Of a stretch of 64,000 nucleotides of DNA, positions 36,732 through 46,486 are shown one piece after another. Source of the DNA: Laspinema olomoucense D3b. GTDB lineage: Bacteria > Cyanobacteriota > Cyanobacteriia > Cyanobacteriales > Laspinemataceae. The stretch is taken from positions 1 through 64,000 of the forward strand of contig NZ_JAMXFA010000024.1 of assembly GCF_025370785.1 (NCBI RefSeq), in the 5' to 3' direction. Positions within the stretch are counted from its first letter, which is position 1. Each line of letters starts with the position of its first letter. The notes under the pieces were generated by a model, which had not been told where the DNA came from, searched no databases, and saw nothing but the letters and a program-made list of their open reading frames with translations. Made by a program: the position numbers and the translations under genes.

Positions 36732-37466
36732 ATGCCCCGGATACTCGTCATTGACGATGACCCTGCAATCTCAGAATTAGTCGCCGTCAATCTGGAGATG
36801 GCTGGCTATGAAGTCAGTCAAGCCGAAGATGGCATCAAAGGTCAAGCGCTTGCGCTGCAACTGATCCCCGATTTAATCATGCTCGATCTGATGCTGCCTC
36901 GGGTGGATGGATTCACAGTATGTCAACGGCTTCGGCGTGATGAGCGTACAGCCGATATACCCGTCCTGATGCTGACAGCTTTAGGTCAAACCCATGATAA
37001 GGTCGAAGGTTTCAATGCGGGTGCTGATGATTACCTGACTAAACCCTTTGAAGTTGAAGAAATGCTTGCACGGGTTAGAGCCTTGTTGCGACGCACCGAT
37101 CGCATTCCCCAGGCTGCCAAACACGCGGAGATTCTCAACTATGGACCCCTGACCCTCGTCCCTGAACGGTTTGAAGCCATTTGGTTCGATCGCACGGTCA
37201 AGCTGACTCACCTGGAATTTGAACTGTTGCACTGCTTGTTGCAACGTCACGGCCAAACCGTCTCTCCCAGTGAAATTCTCAAAGAAGTTTGGGGATATGA
37301 CCCCGATGATGATATCGAAACGATCCGGGTTCATGTTAGACATCTGAGGACGAAACTCGAACCCGATCCTCGACATCCTCGCTACATTAAAACGGTCTAT
37401 GGTGCAGGTTATTGCTTAGAGTTGCCTAGCACGGCACCGGCTAATGAAAACCCACAGGCAGTATAG
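36732..37466 (+). CDS. rpaB: OmpR-type response regulator RpaB (Ycf27)
   Basis: A 244-residue receiver-winged-helix regulator. The acidic pocket is D8-D10, the phosphorylated Asp is D52 ([10 protein letters not shown]), and T82 and K104 complete the active site. The C-terminal OmpR-type domain (about 135-235) ends in [14 protein letters not shown]. RpaB is the essential cyanobacterial regulator that binds HLR1 sites to repress high-light genes and set photosystem gene expression, usually paired with the kinase NblS/Hik33. No kinase gene is nearby, as is usual. The transcript probably ends in the inverted repeat at 37465-37549. Confidence 0.92.
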   Translation: MPRILVIDDDPAISELVAVNLEMAGYEVSQAEDGIKGQALALQLIPDLIMLDLMLPRVDGFTVCQRLRRDERTADIPVLMLTALGQTHDKVEGFNAGADDYLTKPFEVEEMLARVRALLRRTDRIPQAAKHAEILNYGPLTLVPERFEAIWFDRTVKLTHLEFELLHCLLQRHGQTVSPSEILKEVWGYDPDDDIETIRVHVRHLRTKLEPDPRHPRYIKTVYGAGYCLELPSTAPANENPQAV

Positions 37467-37549
37467 TCTCACCCCACAAAAAAGGAAGAACCGGATGGGG
37501 AGTTTCGCCTTTTTGAACTCCCTGAAGTTCTACCCTGTGGGGTGAGACT
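37465..37549. terminator. Long inverted repeat after rpaB
   Basis: AGTCTCACCCCACA (37465-37478) and TGTGGGGTGAGACT (37536-37549) are perfect 14-bp complements. Between them is an inner hairpin GGGAGTT/AACTCCC with a T-rich loop. The left arm begins within the rpaB stop codon. It probably ends or stabilises the rpaB transcript. Confidence 0.65.
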
Positions 37550-37738
37550 CCTCTGTGTTCAGGGTCGTTTCACGATTCCATAGAAAAACGCTCCCCCTAA
37601 CTGCTTAATGTCGTGGGAGAGCGCTATTTCTAACAATTTTCCGCAAGACTGATCCCAGGGATCAGCTTCCGGACGACTCCAAACAGAATCCAACTTTCCC
37701 GATTCATCGGCTCTAGCTGGATCCTGTTCTGGGCGGTT

Positions 37739-38959
37739 CTAGGGCGCCAAGGCGTTACCCCGGAGCAAACTGCCAATTGTTTTCGCGGTAATCTTCATCT
37801 GCACGAAAGGATTGGCGGGAACGACGGTTTTATACAGATAGCTGTCAAACGTCATGCGCTGAACATCCATATCGGCACACATTTCCACAAAGGCTTCCCG
37901 AGTGGCATCGGTGCGATAAAACACCCGTTGTAGGATGTCCAGTACCGCATAGGTGATGCCGTATTTCTTATCCCAGCGCTTCAGATAAATTTTCAGTTCC
38001 TCTTCTGTCGGAACGCGGGTCCCGCCTTCGGAAAATTCGACGATGGTTTCGGCGCACATCCGAGCGGATTTGGCTGCAAAATAAATCCCTTCCCCAGATG
38101 ATTTGGTGACGGTACCTGCGGCATCTCCGACGAGGGCGACGCGACCCACCACTCGACGCGGACGGGGATGTTCCGGAATCGGATGCGCTTCCACTTTGAT
38201 GATTTCGCCCCCTTCTAGCCGTTTGGCGGCCCGGGTCCGAATGCCTGCTTGCAGCTTTTTGATTAAAGCTTGGTTGACTTTCATGGTGCCAGTTCCCACG
38301 GCCACATGGTCATATTTGGGGAAAACCCAGGCATAGAAGTCTGGGGAAACGTCAGTTCCCACATACATTTCTGCCAGGTCATTGTAATAGGCCATTTTGT
38401 CTTCGGGGAGGCGAATCCGCTCTTGGAAGGCGATCGCGTAGTTATAGTCCCCAGCATCAATGGCTTTGGCGACGCGAGAGTTCGCTCCGTCAGCCCCAAT
38501 GACCATATCCACTTTTAGGGTTTTTTGGGTCCCGGCGACGCTGCCGTCTGAATGGTCGGCATAGTGGAGGATATAGGGATCCCTATTGTTTGTGGGAATA
38601 TCCAGTTTGTGAACGGTGCCATTAATCAGGTTTGCGCCTAGTTTTTCAGCGCGATCGCGCAGGAATCCATCGAGGACTTCCCGGCGACACATCCCAATAT
38701 ATTCTTCTTGTTTTTCTAAATTGATATCGACTTCGATATTGGACGGGGAGATCATTTTCATTTTTCTCACCCGACGATCAATGATGTGATCGGGGAGATC
38801 AAACTCGCTCACCATACAAAGGGGTATGGCCCCGCCACAAGGCTTCGCATTATCCAGCTTGCGCTCAAACAGGTAGGTCTCAATCCCTGCTTTTGCAAGC
38901 GTTTCGGCAGCAGAGGAACCAGCCGGTCCCGATCCAACAACAGCAACCCGTAGTGCCAA
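37739..38959 (-). CDS. chlP: Geranylgeranyl reductase
   Basis: A 406-residue FAD-linked reductase that saturates the geranylgeranyl chain to phytyl for chlorophyll a (and tocopherol/phylloquinone). The FAD-binding VAVVGSGPAGSSAAETLAKAG is at about residues 5-24, the chlP-specific ERKLDNAKPCGGAIPLCMV at about 32-50, and VGDAAGTVTKSSGEGIYFA further on. Length is normal. It is a single gene, divergent from yidD. The sequence is very close to plant and cyanobacterial ChlP, so confidence is high. Confidence 0.95.
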   Translation of the reverse strand: MALRVAVVGSGPAGSSAAETLAKAGIETYLFERKLDNAKPCGGAIPLCMVSEFDLPDHIIDRRVRKMKMISPSNIEVDINLEKQEEYIGMCRREVLDGFLRDRAEKLGANLINGTVHKLDIPTNNRDPYILHYADHSDGSVAGTQKTLKVDMVIGADGANSRVAKAIDAGDYNYAIAFQERIRLPEDKMAYYNDLAEMYVGTDVSPDFYAWVFPKYDHVAVGTGTMKVNQALIKKLQAGIRTRAAKRLEGGEIIKVEAHPIPEHPRPRRVVGRVALVGDAAGTVTKSSGEGIYFAAKSARMCAETIVEFSEGGTRVPTEEELKIYLKRWDKKYGITYAVLDILQRVFYRTDATREAFVEMCADMDVQRMTFDSYLYKTVVPANPFVQMKITAKTIGSLLRGNALAP

Positions 38960-39166
38960 AGAAGTTCTCCCTATCTGTCACGGTTACGGAAAGCAATCGT
39001 ATCACGGACTATCCCCTTGTGGTCAGGTTACCCCCCTATATGTGACGAAAATGAAACAGAGCTTAATATTTCGACACAATTGGCCCTGTTTGGCGGATGC
39101 TGGAATTTAGTCGGGGTAAAAGAATAAACTGGGACTAAAAATAAGGGCCATCTTCCCTGGGGCAAC

Positions 39167-39667
39167 ATGAACTCGAATGGACTGGATGCGCGGCTGTTAA
39201 TGGATTCACGACTGTTGAGGGCGATCGCGATCTCATCGATTAGCGGCTATCAAAAACACCTCTCTCCCCATAAAGGCTTTTCCTGCGCTCATCGGATTCT
39301 CTACGGTGGGGACTCCTGTTCTCAATACATCAAAACCGCCGTGGCTCAAAGGGGCTTATCCGGGGCGATCGCTTTATCTCAACACCGATTTGCTGCCTGC
39401 AAAGAAGCGCATCACATTCTCCGGTCCCAAGTTTGTCCCACTACTCCACCTCAAAAAAAGCCCCACCGTTCCAGTCCCAACCGGGTCAGAGATGGTGCCT
39501 GTAACGAATTCACCCCAGGAGTCGGTTGCGATGCCTGTACGGACAGCCTAGAGTGCCTAACCCTGTTTGATTGTTGTGGTGGCATTACTTGCAGCGACTG
39601 TACTCCCCTTGAAAATAGCGCCCTGGATTGTTCCAGTTGCGACTGCGACTTTGGCAGTTGTAGTTAA
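39167..39667 (+). CDS. yidD: YidD-family protein with Cys-rich C-terminal tail
   Basis: A 166-residue protein. Residues about 22-88 are a YidD core, the membrane-protein insertion efficiency factor that aids YidC, with GYQKHLSPHKGFSCAHRILY and GGDSCSQYIKTAV. The usual protein is 70-100 residues. Here a basic linker (about 95-110) is followed by a tail (112-166) containing 12 cysteines in pairs and CxxC-type spacing (CDAC, FDCCGG, CSDC, CSSCDC). This looks like a metal-binding or redox appendage. It is divergent from chlP. YidD function in cyanobacteria is inferred from the family; the tail is unexplained. Confidence 0.8.
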   Translation: MNSNGLDARLLMDSRLLRAIAISSISGYQKHLSPHKGFSCAHRILYGGDSCSQYIKTAVAQRGLSGAIALSQHRFAACKEAHHILRSQVCPTTPPQKKPHRSSPNRVRDGACNEFTPGVGCDACTDSLECLTLFDCCGGITCSDCTPLENSALDCSSCDCDFGSCS

Positions 39668-39789
39668 TGCCGAACCCTTAGAGAAAACAGACTGGCGATA
39701 CCCCGATTGGGTATGAGTACCGGATTCCGTATCATGGAAGATTTTATTTTTTGGAGTCGCCTCAACCGACTTTAAACTTCAGGAAAAAT

Positions 39790-39843
39790 GCGTTAGTCCC
39801 TCCAGGGAAAGGAGTAAAAGCCTTTCTCTGGAGGGACTAACGC
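39790..39843. terminator. 23-bp near-perfect hairpin between convergent genes
   Basis: Arms 39790-39812 and 39821-39843 pair over 22 of 23 bases (GCGTTAGTCCCTCCAG and its complement are visible) around the loop AGTAAAAG. There is no T-run directly after it on either strand. It lies between yidD and the convergent small exported-protein gene, so it probably acts as a bidirectional terminator or RNA stabiliser. Confidence 0.7.
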
Positions 39844-39910
39844 ACCCTAATTTACCTTGTTCTAAGTTGGGATTTTTCGGAATATTTTATACCCCAATCC
39901 GGCTTAGAGA

Positions 39911-40267
39911 TTAATCTTTACCCGTGATGTTTTCAACTGAGTTCTTAACCTGCTCGATAAACGAGGTTGCACCGTCAGCCTTGGCATCTTCTGGGGTGAT
40001 CATTTTATCTTTATCATCAGCCCCTTGAATAATATTCAATCCGGGGTTGGTGCTATCAACCTGATCTTTCATAGTATAAGGATCATCTCCGATCGCTTCT
40101 AGGGAGTCCTTCTCGATCTTTAGCATCTGATCTTCACCTTTCGTCGGGCTGCTAGTTGTTGCATAAGCAGGGAAGGCACTCGTGAAAAAGAGTAGGGCAG
40201 ACACACAGACGGCCAGTAAAAAGCGTAGGGGACGCAAAGTCGGTAATTTTAAGCTGATAGACGGCAT
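39911..40267 (-). CDS. Small exported protein, low-temperature-induced-like
   Basis: About 118 residues with a signal peptide (helix LRFLLAVCVSALLFFTSAF, cleavage after AYA). The charged mature part contains TKGEDQML, a GADDKDKM motif and a C-terminal EQVKNSVENITG. This arrangement resembles cyanobacterial low-temperature-induced (Lti-type) small proteins. I chose the ATG at 40267 because GGAG stands 11 nt before it; the upstream ATG at 40297 has no such site. It would act in the periplasm or thylakoid lumen. The mechanism is unknown. It is convergent with yidD. Confidence 0.62.
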   Translation of the reverse strand: MPSISLKLPTLRPLRFLLAVCVSALLFFTSAFPAYATTSSPTKGEDQMLKIEKDSLEAIGDDPYTMKDQVDSTNPGLNIIQGADDKDKMITPEDAKADGATSFIEQVKNSVENITGKD

Positions 40268-41458
40268 ATTATGGTTCTCCTGGTCTAAAATTTCCATTGG
40301 GTGGGATTTCGGGGGTTACAGGTCTTGCACCCTCTCGGCCTCCCTTATCTGAGTTAAGGTTATCAAGGGATTGTGCCTACATACATCAGCCTTAAGATAT
40401 AGATGGAGTAGTAAATTTAGCAGCGCGATCGCTGCTTTTCTCCTCGGACAGGTGACTAGAGGAATTTAGCGCACCTGGCTAGTCGAGACTGGAGATTAGC
40501 AACTTCAAAGCTATCTCGTCCGGGCTACCCCCAGGTTACATAATCCGAGCGATCCCGAGGCGATCGCCTTAATCTTTCGGCTACCCGTTGTCCGGTTCAA
40601 TGGTATTATTCCTAAGATGAGTCCCCCTAGCTACAATCATTTAACCTCGGGCTTCAAATATCGGGTGATTGAATTGAGGTGGCCCAATAAATGCAGCTTA
40701 TAATATCTGGAGAGGAGAAGTTCATAGACAGATTAGATAAGGCAATAAGCCAGCCAATTTCTAAAAAGCCTCCAGGAATTAAGCATTAGACCTCTTGCAT
40801 AATAGATCTCTTAAGCCGATTGGCGTTAATAAGGGGAGAAAGGGGGAGCAATCCGGAATGAAAGCAAGAGGTTTATTTATTCCGGTTGGTTCCCCCTAAA
40901 AAAGGGGTACTGTCCCGGGTTCTCACCGAGGGAAAGGGCGATCGCGCCGGAATTTTGTAAAAGGTCTAGTGAAACTCAGTGCCATACCCCGGGTTATCCT
41001 AAAATCGCAGATAGCGAATAGGTAATCCGTGATACTTCAAAGGGGTGGAGAAATGGTTTTATGAAGGATTTAAAATTGTACAAATCATTAAACCGCTCTA
41101 TAGTACAGTGATATGCAGATATCCTCTGGAAACCAGGACAGAACTTATGAGCTTCACAGGGATGTCAACCCCATAGGATAGGTGTCTTTCATGGACTGCC
41201 CTTAGGAGCAAGGGGATGCGTCAGTCTGGCTGGTGTAAAATTCCCCTGAGCGCTTTTATCCTCAGAGACTCGCTGCGGGTTTGCTCCCACCCACTGGGGG
41301 ACCTTGGGGCAGATAGGGTTAAACCGGCTAGGTTCGAGAGCTTAAGGGTAATTGTTGAAGGGGTTTGACTCCAGAAAGTAAGGGTAAGTTTTTAAAGAGT
41401 GTAGAAGTCTGAAAAGCTGATTGAATGATTGGGAAAATATCTTATTCTTTTAGATACT
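40268..41458. other. 1.2-kb gene-poor spacer
   Basis: No credible protein gene. It contains the MITE-like element at 40785-40970 and, just before it, a 32-codon frame from about 40692 that I cannot support. The DNA from 41000 to 41430 holds direct upstream sequence for the cyclase gene, and no RNA was recognised. Confidence 0.4.
40785..40970. mobile_element. MITE-like element, longer copy
   Basis: A 186-bp segment bounded by ATTAGACCTCTTGCATAAT on the left and the inverse-related ATTTTGTAAAAGGTCTAGT on the right. An internal AAGCAAGAGGTTTATT repeats the terminal motif. The left end matches the end of the element at 23635-23720 (18 of 20 bases by eye). No transposase is encoded, so it would have to be mobilised in trans. 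Confidence 0.5.
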
Positions 41459-43381
41459 ATGGGCGAACAAGGTGCATCAGCAATTAATCACATAAATTTT
41501 CAAGAAGAGCCGGAATATAGAGCCGACCTATTAATCGTAGATGATGTACCGACCAATTTAAGATTATTAATAAGTTTATTAAGAAAAAATAATTATAATG
41601 TTAGAGGCGTGACTAATGGAGGATTAGCCTTAAAATTTGTAGAAATCAGAAAACCCGACTTGATTTTGCTAGACATCATGATGCCAGAAATGGATGGTTA
41701 TGAAGTTTGCAAAAAATTAAAAGAAAATCCTCACACCCAGGATATTCCTATTATATTTTTAAGTGCGCTCACGGAAGGATTTGATAAAGCCAAAGCCTTT
41801 AAATCCGGTGGAATTGACTACATCAGTAAACCCTTCCAAGTGGAAGAAATTCTAGCAAGGCTAGAAACCCATCTTGCTCAACGGGCGCTGCAAAAGCAAC
41901 TTGAAGAAAAGACTGAACTCCTGGGTCATCAAAATCTGCAACTCCAAGCGGAAATTAATGAACGAAAATTATTAGAGGAAAAACTCCGGTCTGCTGAGGA
42001 GAAAATGCGGGCAGTTTTTGAGGCAATGACTGATATTGTCGCATTAATTAGCATCTCTGAGGGTAATATTGAAAATTTGGATATTTTACCTAGTAATTGG
42101 ATGCGTTTATATCAGCCAGATTCGGATATTATCGGCCAAACAATTGAACATTTATTTGACCCAGACACCTCGGAAATTTGGTTGAATGTTATTGGCAAAG
42201 TGTTAGAGACAAGAGAGACGCTGCATTTCGATTACTGTCTCCTGGATCGCGGTCAAGAGATGTGGTTTTCTGCGGCGGTGTCGCCAGTGCGGGAAGATAC
42301 GGTGATTGTCGTGGCCCGAGATATTAGCGATCGCAAGCAAGCCGAAGAAGCCTTAATAATAGCCGAAGAACGATATCACAGTATCGTAGAAAATGCCATA
42401 GCGGGTATTTTTCAATCCACGGTAGATGGACAGTATTTGAGTGTCAATCCGGCACTAGCGAAGATATATGGTTATGCTTCCCCCGAAGAATTACAACAGA
42501 GTGTTAAAAATATCAATACTCAACTCTATGTTAATCCAAACCGCCGTCAAGAATTTATAGAGGCGATCGCTGCCCAAAATTCGGTGTCTGGATTTGAATC
42601 AATGGTCTATTGCAAAGATAAAAGCATCATTTGGATTTCTGAAACGGCCCGTGCGGTGAGAGACTCCAGTGGCAAGATTCTTTACTATGAAGGCATTGTT
42701 TCCGATATTACTGAGCGCAAGTTAGCCCAGGAAGCGCTCAAATTTCAACAAAATCAAACCGAAGCGCTGCTGTTGAATATTTTACCCCAGCCAATTGCAA
42801 CTCGGCTGCAAAAGGGAGAAAATCCCATTGCGGATCACTTTGAAGAAGTGAGTGTAATTTTTGCGGATTTAGTCGGATTCACGGAATTTGCAGCCAATAG
42901 GCCGCCCAAAAAATTATTAGAATTATTAAATAAAATTTTTTCGCGGTTTGACAAGTTAGCAAAACACCATAACTTAGAAAAAATTAAAACCATTGGAGAT
43001 GCCTATATGGTTGTCGGGGGATTACCTGTTCCCTGTGCTGATGCTATCTTTGAAGTGGCTCAAATGGCCCTGGATATGCAAGGGGAGTTAGCTCAGTTAA
43101 ATCAGCATACGGGACAAACTTTTGAACTGAGAATTGGGATTCATATTGGTCCGGCCATTGCGGGAGTGATTGGCATGAGCAAATTCATCTATGACTTATG
43201 GGGGGATACGGTTAATACGGCTTCCAGAATGGAATCTAGCGGATTACCGGGGAAAATTCAAGTCACTGAGGCGGTTTATGAACGGTTAAAAGACAGATTT
43301 GAATTTGAACAACGGGGACTGATTTCTGTAAAAGGCAAAGGAGAAATGCTGACCTATTGGCTGCTGGGGAACCATTCCTAA
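41459..43381 (+). CDS. REC-PAS-PAS adenylate cyclase
   Basis: A 640-residue soluble protein: receiver (about 18-140, phospho-Asp near 71 in LLDIMMPEMDGYE), coiled coil, two PAS domains (about 185-290 and 305-430) and a class III cyclase (about 465-630). The metal-binding FADLVGFT and GDAYMVVGG are present. The purine-selecting residues are Lys (KIKTIGDAY) and Asp (YDLWGDTVNTASRME), the ATP-using pattern. It would make cAMP when the receiver or PAS inputs are switched. I start at the ATG at 41459; the TTG at 41429 adds ten residues. Its neighbours are unrelated. Confidence 0.85.
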   Translation: MGEQGASAINHINFQEEPEYRADLLIVDDVPTNLRLLISLLRKNNYNVRGVTNGGLALKFVEIRKPDLILLDIMMPEMDGYEVCKKLKENPHTQDIPIIFLSALTEGFDKAKAFKSGGIDYISKPFQVEEILARLETHLAQRALQKQLEEKTELLGHQNLQLQAEINERKLLEEKLRSAEEKMRAVFEAMTDIVALISISEGNIENLDILPSNWMRLYQPDSDIIGQTIEHLFDPDTSEIWLNVIGKVLETRETLHFDYCLLDRGQEMWFSAAVSPVREDTVIVVARDISDRKQAEEALIIAEERYHSIVENAIAGIFQSTVDGQYLSVNPALAKIYGYASPEELQQSVKNINTQLYVNPNRRQEFIEAIAAQNSVSGFESMVYCKDKSIIWISETARAVRDSSGKILYYEGIVSDITERKLAQEALKFQQNQTEALLLNILPQPIATRLQKGENPIADHFEEVSVIFADLVGFTEFAANRPPKKLLELLNKIFSRFDKLAKHHNLEKIKTIGDAYMVVGGLPVPCADAIFEVAQMALDMQGELAQLNQHTGQTFELRIGIHIGPAIAGVIGMSKFIYDLWGDTVNTASRMESSGLPGKIQVTEAVYERLKDRFEFEQRGLISVKGKGEMLTYWLLGNHS

Positions 43382-43658
43382 TCGATGGGTCCGCAATCTC
43401 CCGGGGAAACCCTAATATTTCCTTTAGGCGCCTGCCTGGATTTTGCAATGGGGGTGGTAGTCGGGGGCCAGAAATTGTCATGCCAGTTTATTGTAGAATC
43501 CATGCTAAACTTCAAGTCGATTCAGAGGTGAAAACACAAAGGAGAGGGGGTTGGCAACCCGAAACTTGTCCGGTGAACCCCTAAATCTGACCGAAAGCAA
43601 ATAAACAAATGGGCGATCGCTTTTGTCACTTTAGAAACTTTCCAATTTACGCTGCTCA

Positions 43659-45356
43659 ATGGTAGGAAAAGAAAAATTGAAGTCGAATCACAGAACTGGA
43701 GTAAACTATCGCGGTATTACCGGATCCATCCGTGGGGCGATCTTTGATCGCCACTGGCGCAAATTCGCTAAATTTGTGGGATTGTTTTCGATGTGCTGTC
43801 TTCTGGCGATTAGCTGTGGCGATCGCCCGGGGATGAATCAGAGTAATGACCCGAATCGGATCTCCATTGGAACCACCGCCAAAATTAGAACCATCGACCC
43901 TGCCGATGCTTATGAAAATGCCGCAGGAATGTTGCTGTACAACCTAGGCGATCGCCTCTACACCTACGAAAGCGGGACCACCACCCTCAAACCTCAACTC
44001 GCCACTGCCCTCCCTCGAATCAGCCCCGATGGAGTCACCTACACCATTCCTCTGCGTTCTGGAGTGGTTTATCATGACGGCACTCCCTTCAATGCCGAAA
44101 CCATGAAATTTTCCCTGCAACGATTCATGGAAAATGGAGGTGCGCCTTCATCCTTATTATCCAATATCGTTGAATCGGTACAAGCTAGTGGTGAGTCTGA
44201 ATTAACCATCAAGTTAAAACAGCCTTTTGCTGCCTTTACCGATTTGTTAACCTTTTCCGGTTTGGTGGCAGTTTCTCCCACAGCCTATCAAATTGGGGCA
44301 GGTCAATTTAAACCTGATACATTTGTAGGCACGGGGCCTTATAAATTAGTGAGCTATGGAACCGATTCCATCAAATTAGATGTATTCGAGGATTACTGGG
44401 GAGAAAAGCCCGTCAATACCGGCATTGATATTCAGCAGTTTTCCAGTCCGGCTAATGTTTATAACTCCTTCCGTCGCGGGGCAGTTGACCTCACCTACGG
44501 GACATTAGACCTGGATCAAATTACCAGTTTAGAAAAGCAAGCCAAGTCCGAAGGGTGGCAAGTGATTTCTAATCGCAGTAATGGGGTTTATGTCTTAAGC
44601 CTGAACATGAAAGATGAGGCATTAAAAAAACCAGAGGTGCGAAAGGCGATCGCCTCCATCATCGACCGTCCCCTCTTACAACAGCGGATTTTCCAGGGAC
44701 AAATGGAACCGCTTTACAGCTTAATTCCGACCACCTTAGAACGGTATTATCAGCCCGTCTTTAAAGAGAAGTATGGGGATGGCAATTTTGCCCAAGCTAA
44801 ACAACTCCTGGCGCAAGCCGGTTACACCCCCCAGAATCCCCTCCAGCTTCAGCTTTGGTATCGGTCCAATCTCCGAACCAATGCCGATGCCGCCACCACC
44901 ATCAAAGCCGTAGCGGAACAGGAATTAGGGGGAGCGCTTCAACTTCAATTGCAAAGTGTTGAAGCCGCTACCGCTTACAATAATTTGGATAAAGGGGTTT
45001 ATTCTATGTTTATCCTAGATTGGACCCCGGACTTTTTCGACCCGGATAACTACATTAACCCTTTTCTTTCTTGTGCGAAAGGGTCTGTTGAAACCGGATG
45101 TGAAGAAGGAGAAACCAAATTGTGGGGTTCTTTTTACTATAGCGATCGCGTCAATCAATTAATTGCTCGTGAACGTCAAGAACAAAACCCCGAAACTCGC
45201 CGCCAAATTTTTGCCGAGATCCAACAGATTCTTTCCGAAGATGTGCCATTTATTCCCCTGTGGCAAGGGAAAGAATATCTCTTTGCTCGTCAGGGAATCC
45301 AAGGCGCAGCGCTGGAATCAACTCAAGCCGTGCCATTTTGGACCTTGAAAAAATAA
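43659..45356 (+). CDS. ABC transporter substrate-binding lipoprotein (family 5)
   Basis: A 565-residue extracytoplasmic solute-binding protein of the peptide/nickel/opine (SBP_bac_5) family. A lipobox-like LLAISC puts the lipidated Cys at residue 53, after an unusually long basic N-region. Family landmarks are ITKLRTIDPADAYENA-like sequence near 75, YTIPLRSGVVYHDGTPFNAE near 130 and VGTGPYKLVSY near 222. It would capture oligopeptides or another small ligand. The permease gene follows 90 bp later and is probably in the same operon. ATPase and second-permease genes are not in the window. Confidence 0.88.
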   Translation: MVGKEKLKSNHRTGVNYRGITGSIRGAIFDRHWRKFAKFVGLFSMCCLLAISCGDRPGMNQSNDPNRISIGTTAKIRTIDPADAYENAAGMLLYNLGDRLYTYESGTTTLKPQLATALPRISPDGVTYTIPLRSGVVYHDGTPFNAETMKFSLQRFMENGGAPSSLLSNIVESVQASGESELTIKLKQPFAAFTDLLTFSGLVAVSPTAYQIGAGQFKPDTFVGTGPYKLVSYGTDSIKLDVFEDYWGEKPVNTGIDIQQFSSPANVYNSFRRGAVDLTYGTLDLDQITSLEKQAKSEGWQVISNRSNGVYVLSLNMKDEALKKPEVRKAIASIIDRPLLQQRIFQGQMEPLYSLIPTTLERYYQPVFKEKYGDGNFAQAKQLLAQAGYTPQNPLQLQLWYRSNLRTNADAATTIKAVAEQELGGALQLQLQSVEAATAYNNLDKGVYSMFILDWTPDFFDPDNYINPFLSCAKGSVETGCEEGETKLWGSFYYSDRVNQLIARERQEQNPETRRQIFAEIQQILSEDVPFIPLWQGKEYLFARQGIQGAALESTQAVPFWTLKK

Positions 45357-45446
45357 AGTCCATCATGGGATGCAGGGATGCCGGAGTTTCCCTCAACTTC
45401 TCATCCCTCCACTCCCTACTCAACCTTAGCATCTCACATATCACCC

Positions 45447-46472
45447 ATGTCCCGTTCAAAAGCGCTTCAATCCTATATTCTCCTGCGGTTGCTACTAGCA
45501 CCCTTGATGCTATGGACGATCGCCACCTTGGTGTTTTTGCTGTTGCGTGCCACTCCCGGCGACCCCATTGATGCGATTTTAGGCCCAAAAGCACCGGAAA
45601 TTGAAAAAATTCGGTTGCGAGAACAACTGGGCTTAGGCGCTCCTTTGTGGTTACAATATATCCGCTACATGGGAGATTTGCTGAGGCTAGACTTAGGCAC
45701 ATCCCTCACCACCCGAGGACAAACCGTGTGGGAAATCGTCGGTCAATATTTCCCCGCTACCTTAGAAATTGCCGTGGTGAGTATGATCGTTGCCTTAATT
45801 GTCGGCATTGGAGTGGGGGTACTTTCAGCCTCTAATCCCAATACCGGATGGGATGTCGGGGGACGGATGTTTGGCATCATCACCTATTCCCTCCCAGCAT
45901 TTTGGGTGGGGATGATTATGCAGTTAATTTTTAGCGTGCAACTGGGGTGGTTTCCCGTGGGGGCACGTTTTCCCAGTACCCAAACCCCACCCTCGGGACC
46001 AACAGGATTATACCTGATTGATAGTTTGTTAAGTGGAAATCTGGGCAATTTTTTCACCACCTTGCACTATTTAGCACTGCCATCTTTGACCCTGGGAATT
46101 CTAATTAGTGGGATTTTCGAGCGGATTGTCCGGGTGAATTTGAAGCAAACATTACAGGCGGATTATGTTGAAGCAGCCAGAGCCAGAGGGATACCGGAAG
46201 CCCGAATTGCGATCGCTCATGCCTTAAAAAATGCCATGATTCCAGTGATTACGGTGATGGGATTAACCTTAGCGGCACTTTTAGGAGGAGCAATTTTAAC
46301 TGAAGTGACCTTTTCTTGGCCCGGATTAGCAAATCGACTCTATGAGGCGATTTCCTTACGGGATTATCCCACTGTTCAGGGAATTGTCGTCTTTTTTGCC
46401 GGGATTGTGGTGATTGCCAGTATTGGAATTGATTTGCTGAATGCTTATATCGATCCGCGAATCCGGTATTAG
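45447..46472 (+). CDS. Oligopeptide/nickel-type ABC permease (DppB-like)
   Basis: A 341-residue inner-membrane permease with six helices. The N-terminus is typical of DppB/OppB (ILLRLLLAPLMLWTIATLVF and RATPGDP), and the EAA loop YVEAARARGIPEARIAIAHA lies at about 245-264. The ATG at 45447 gives the family length; the frame from 45378 adds 23 residues with no membrane character. It works with the binding protein encoded just upstream. The usual DppC partner and ATPases are missing, so they must be encoded elsewhere. Confidence 0.88.
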   Translation: MSRSKALQSYILLRLLLAPLMLWTIATLVFLLLRATPGDPIDAILGPKAPEIEKIRLREQLGLGAPLWLQYIRYMGDLLRLDLGTSLTTRGQTVWEIVGQYFPATLEIAVVSMIVALIVGIGVGVLSASNPNTGWDVGGRMFGIITYSLPAFWVGMIMQLIFSVQLGWFPVGARFPSTQTPPSGPTGLYLIDSLLSGNLGNFFTTLHYLALPSLTLGILISGIFERIVRVNLKQTLQADYVEAARARGIPEARIAIAHALKNAMIPVITVMGLTLAALLGGAILTEVTFSWPGLANRLYEAISLRDYPTVQGIVVFFAGIVVIASIGIDLLNAYIDPRIRY

Positions 46473-46486
46473 ATACAAAGCTACTC

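Noticed and set aside
40690-40790. A 32-codon frame starting MQLIISGEEKF
   Set aside because: Too short, with no ribosome-binding site and no recognised relative; it may be chance.
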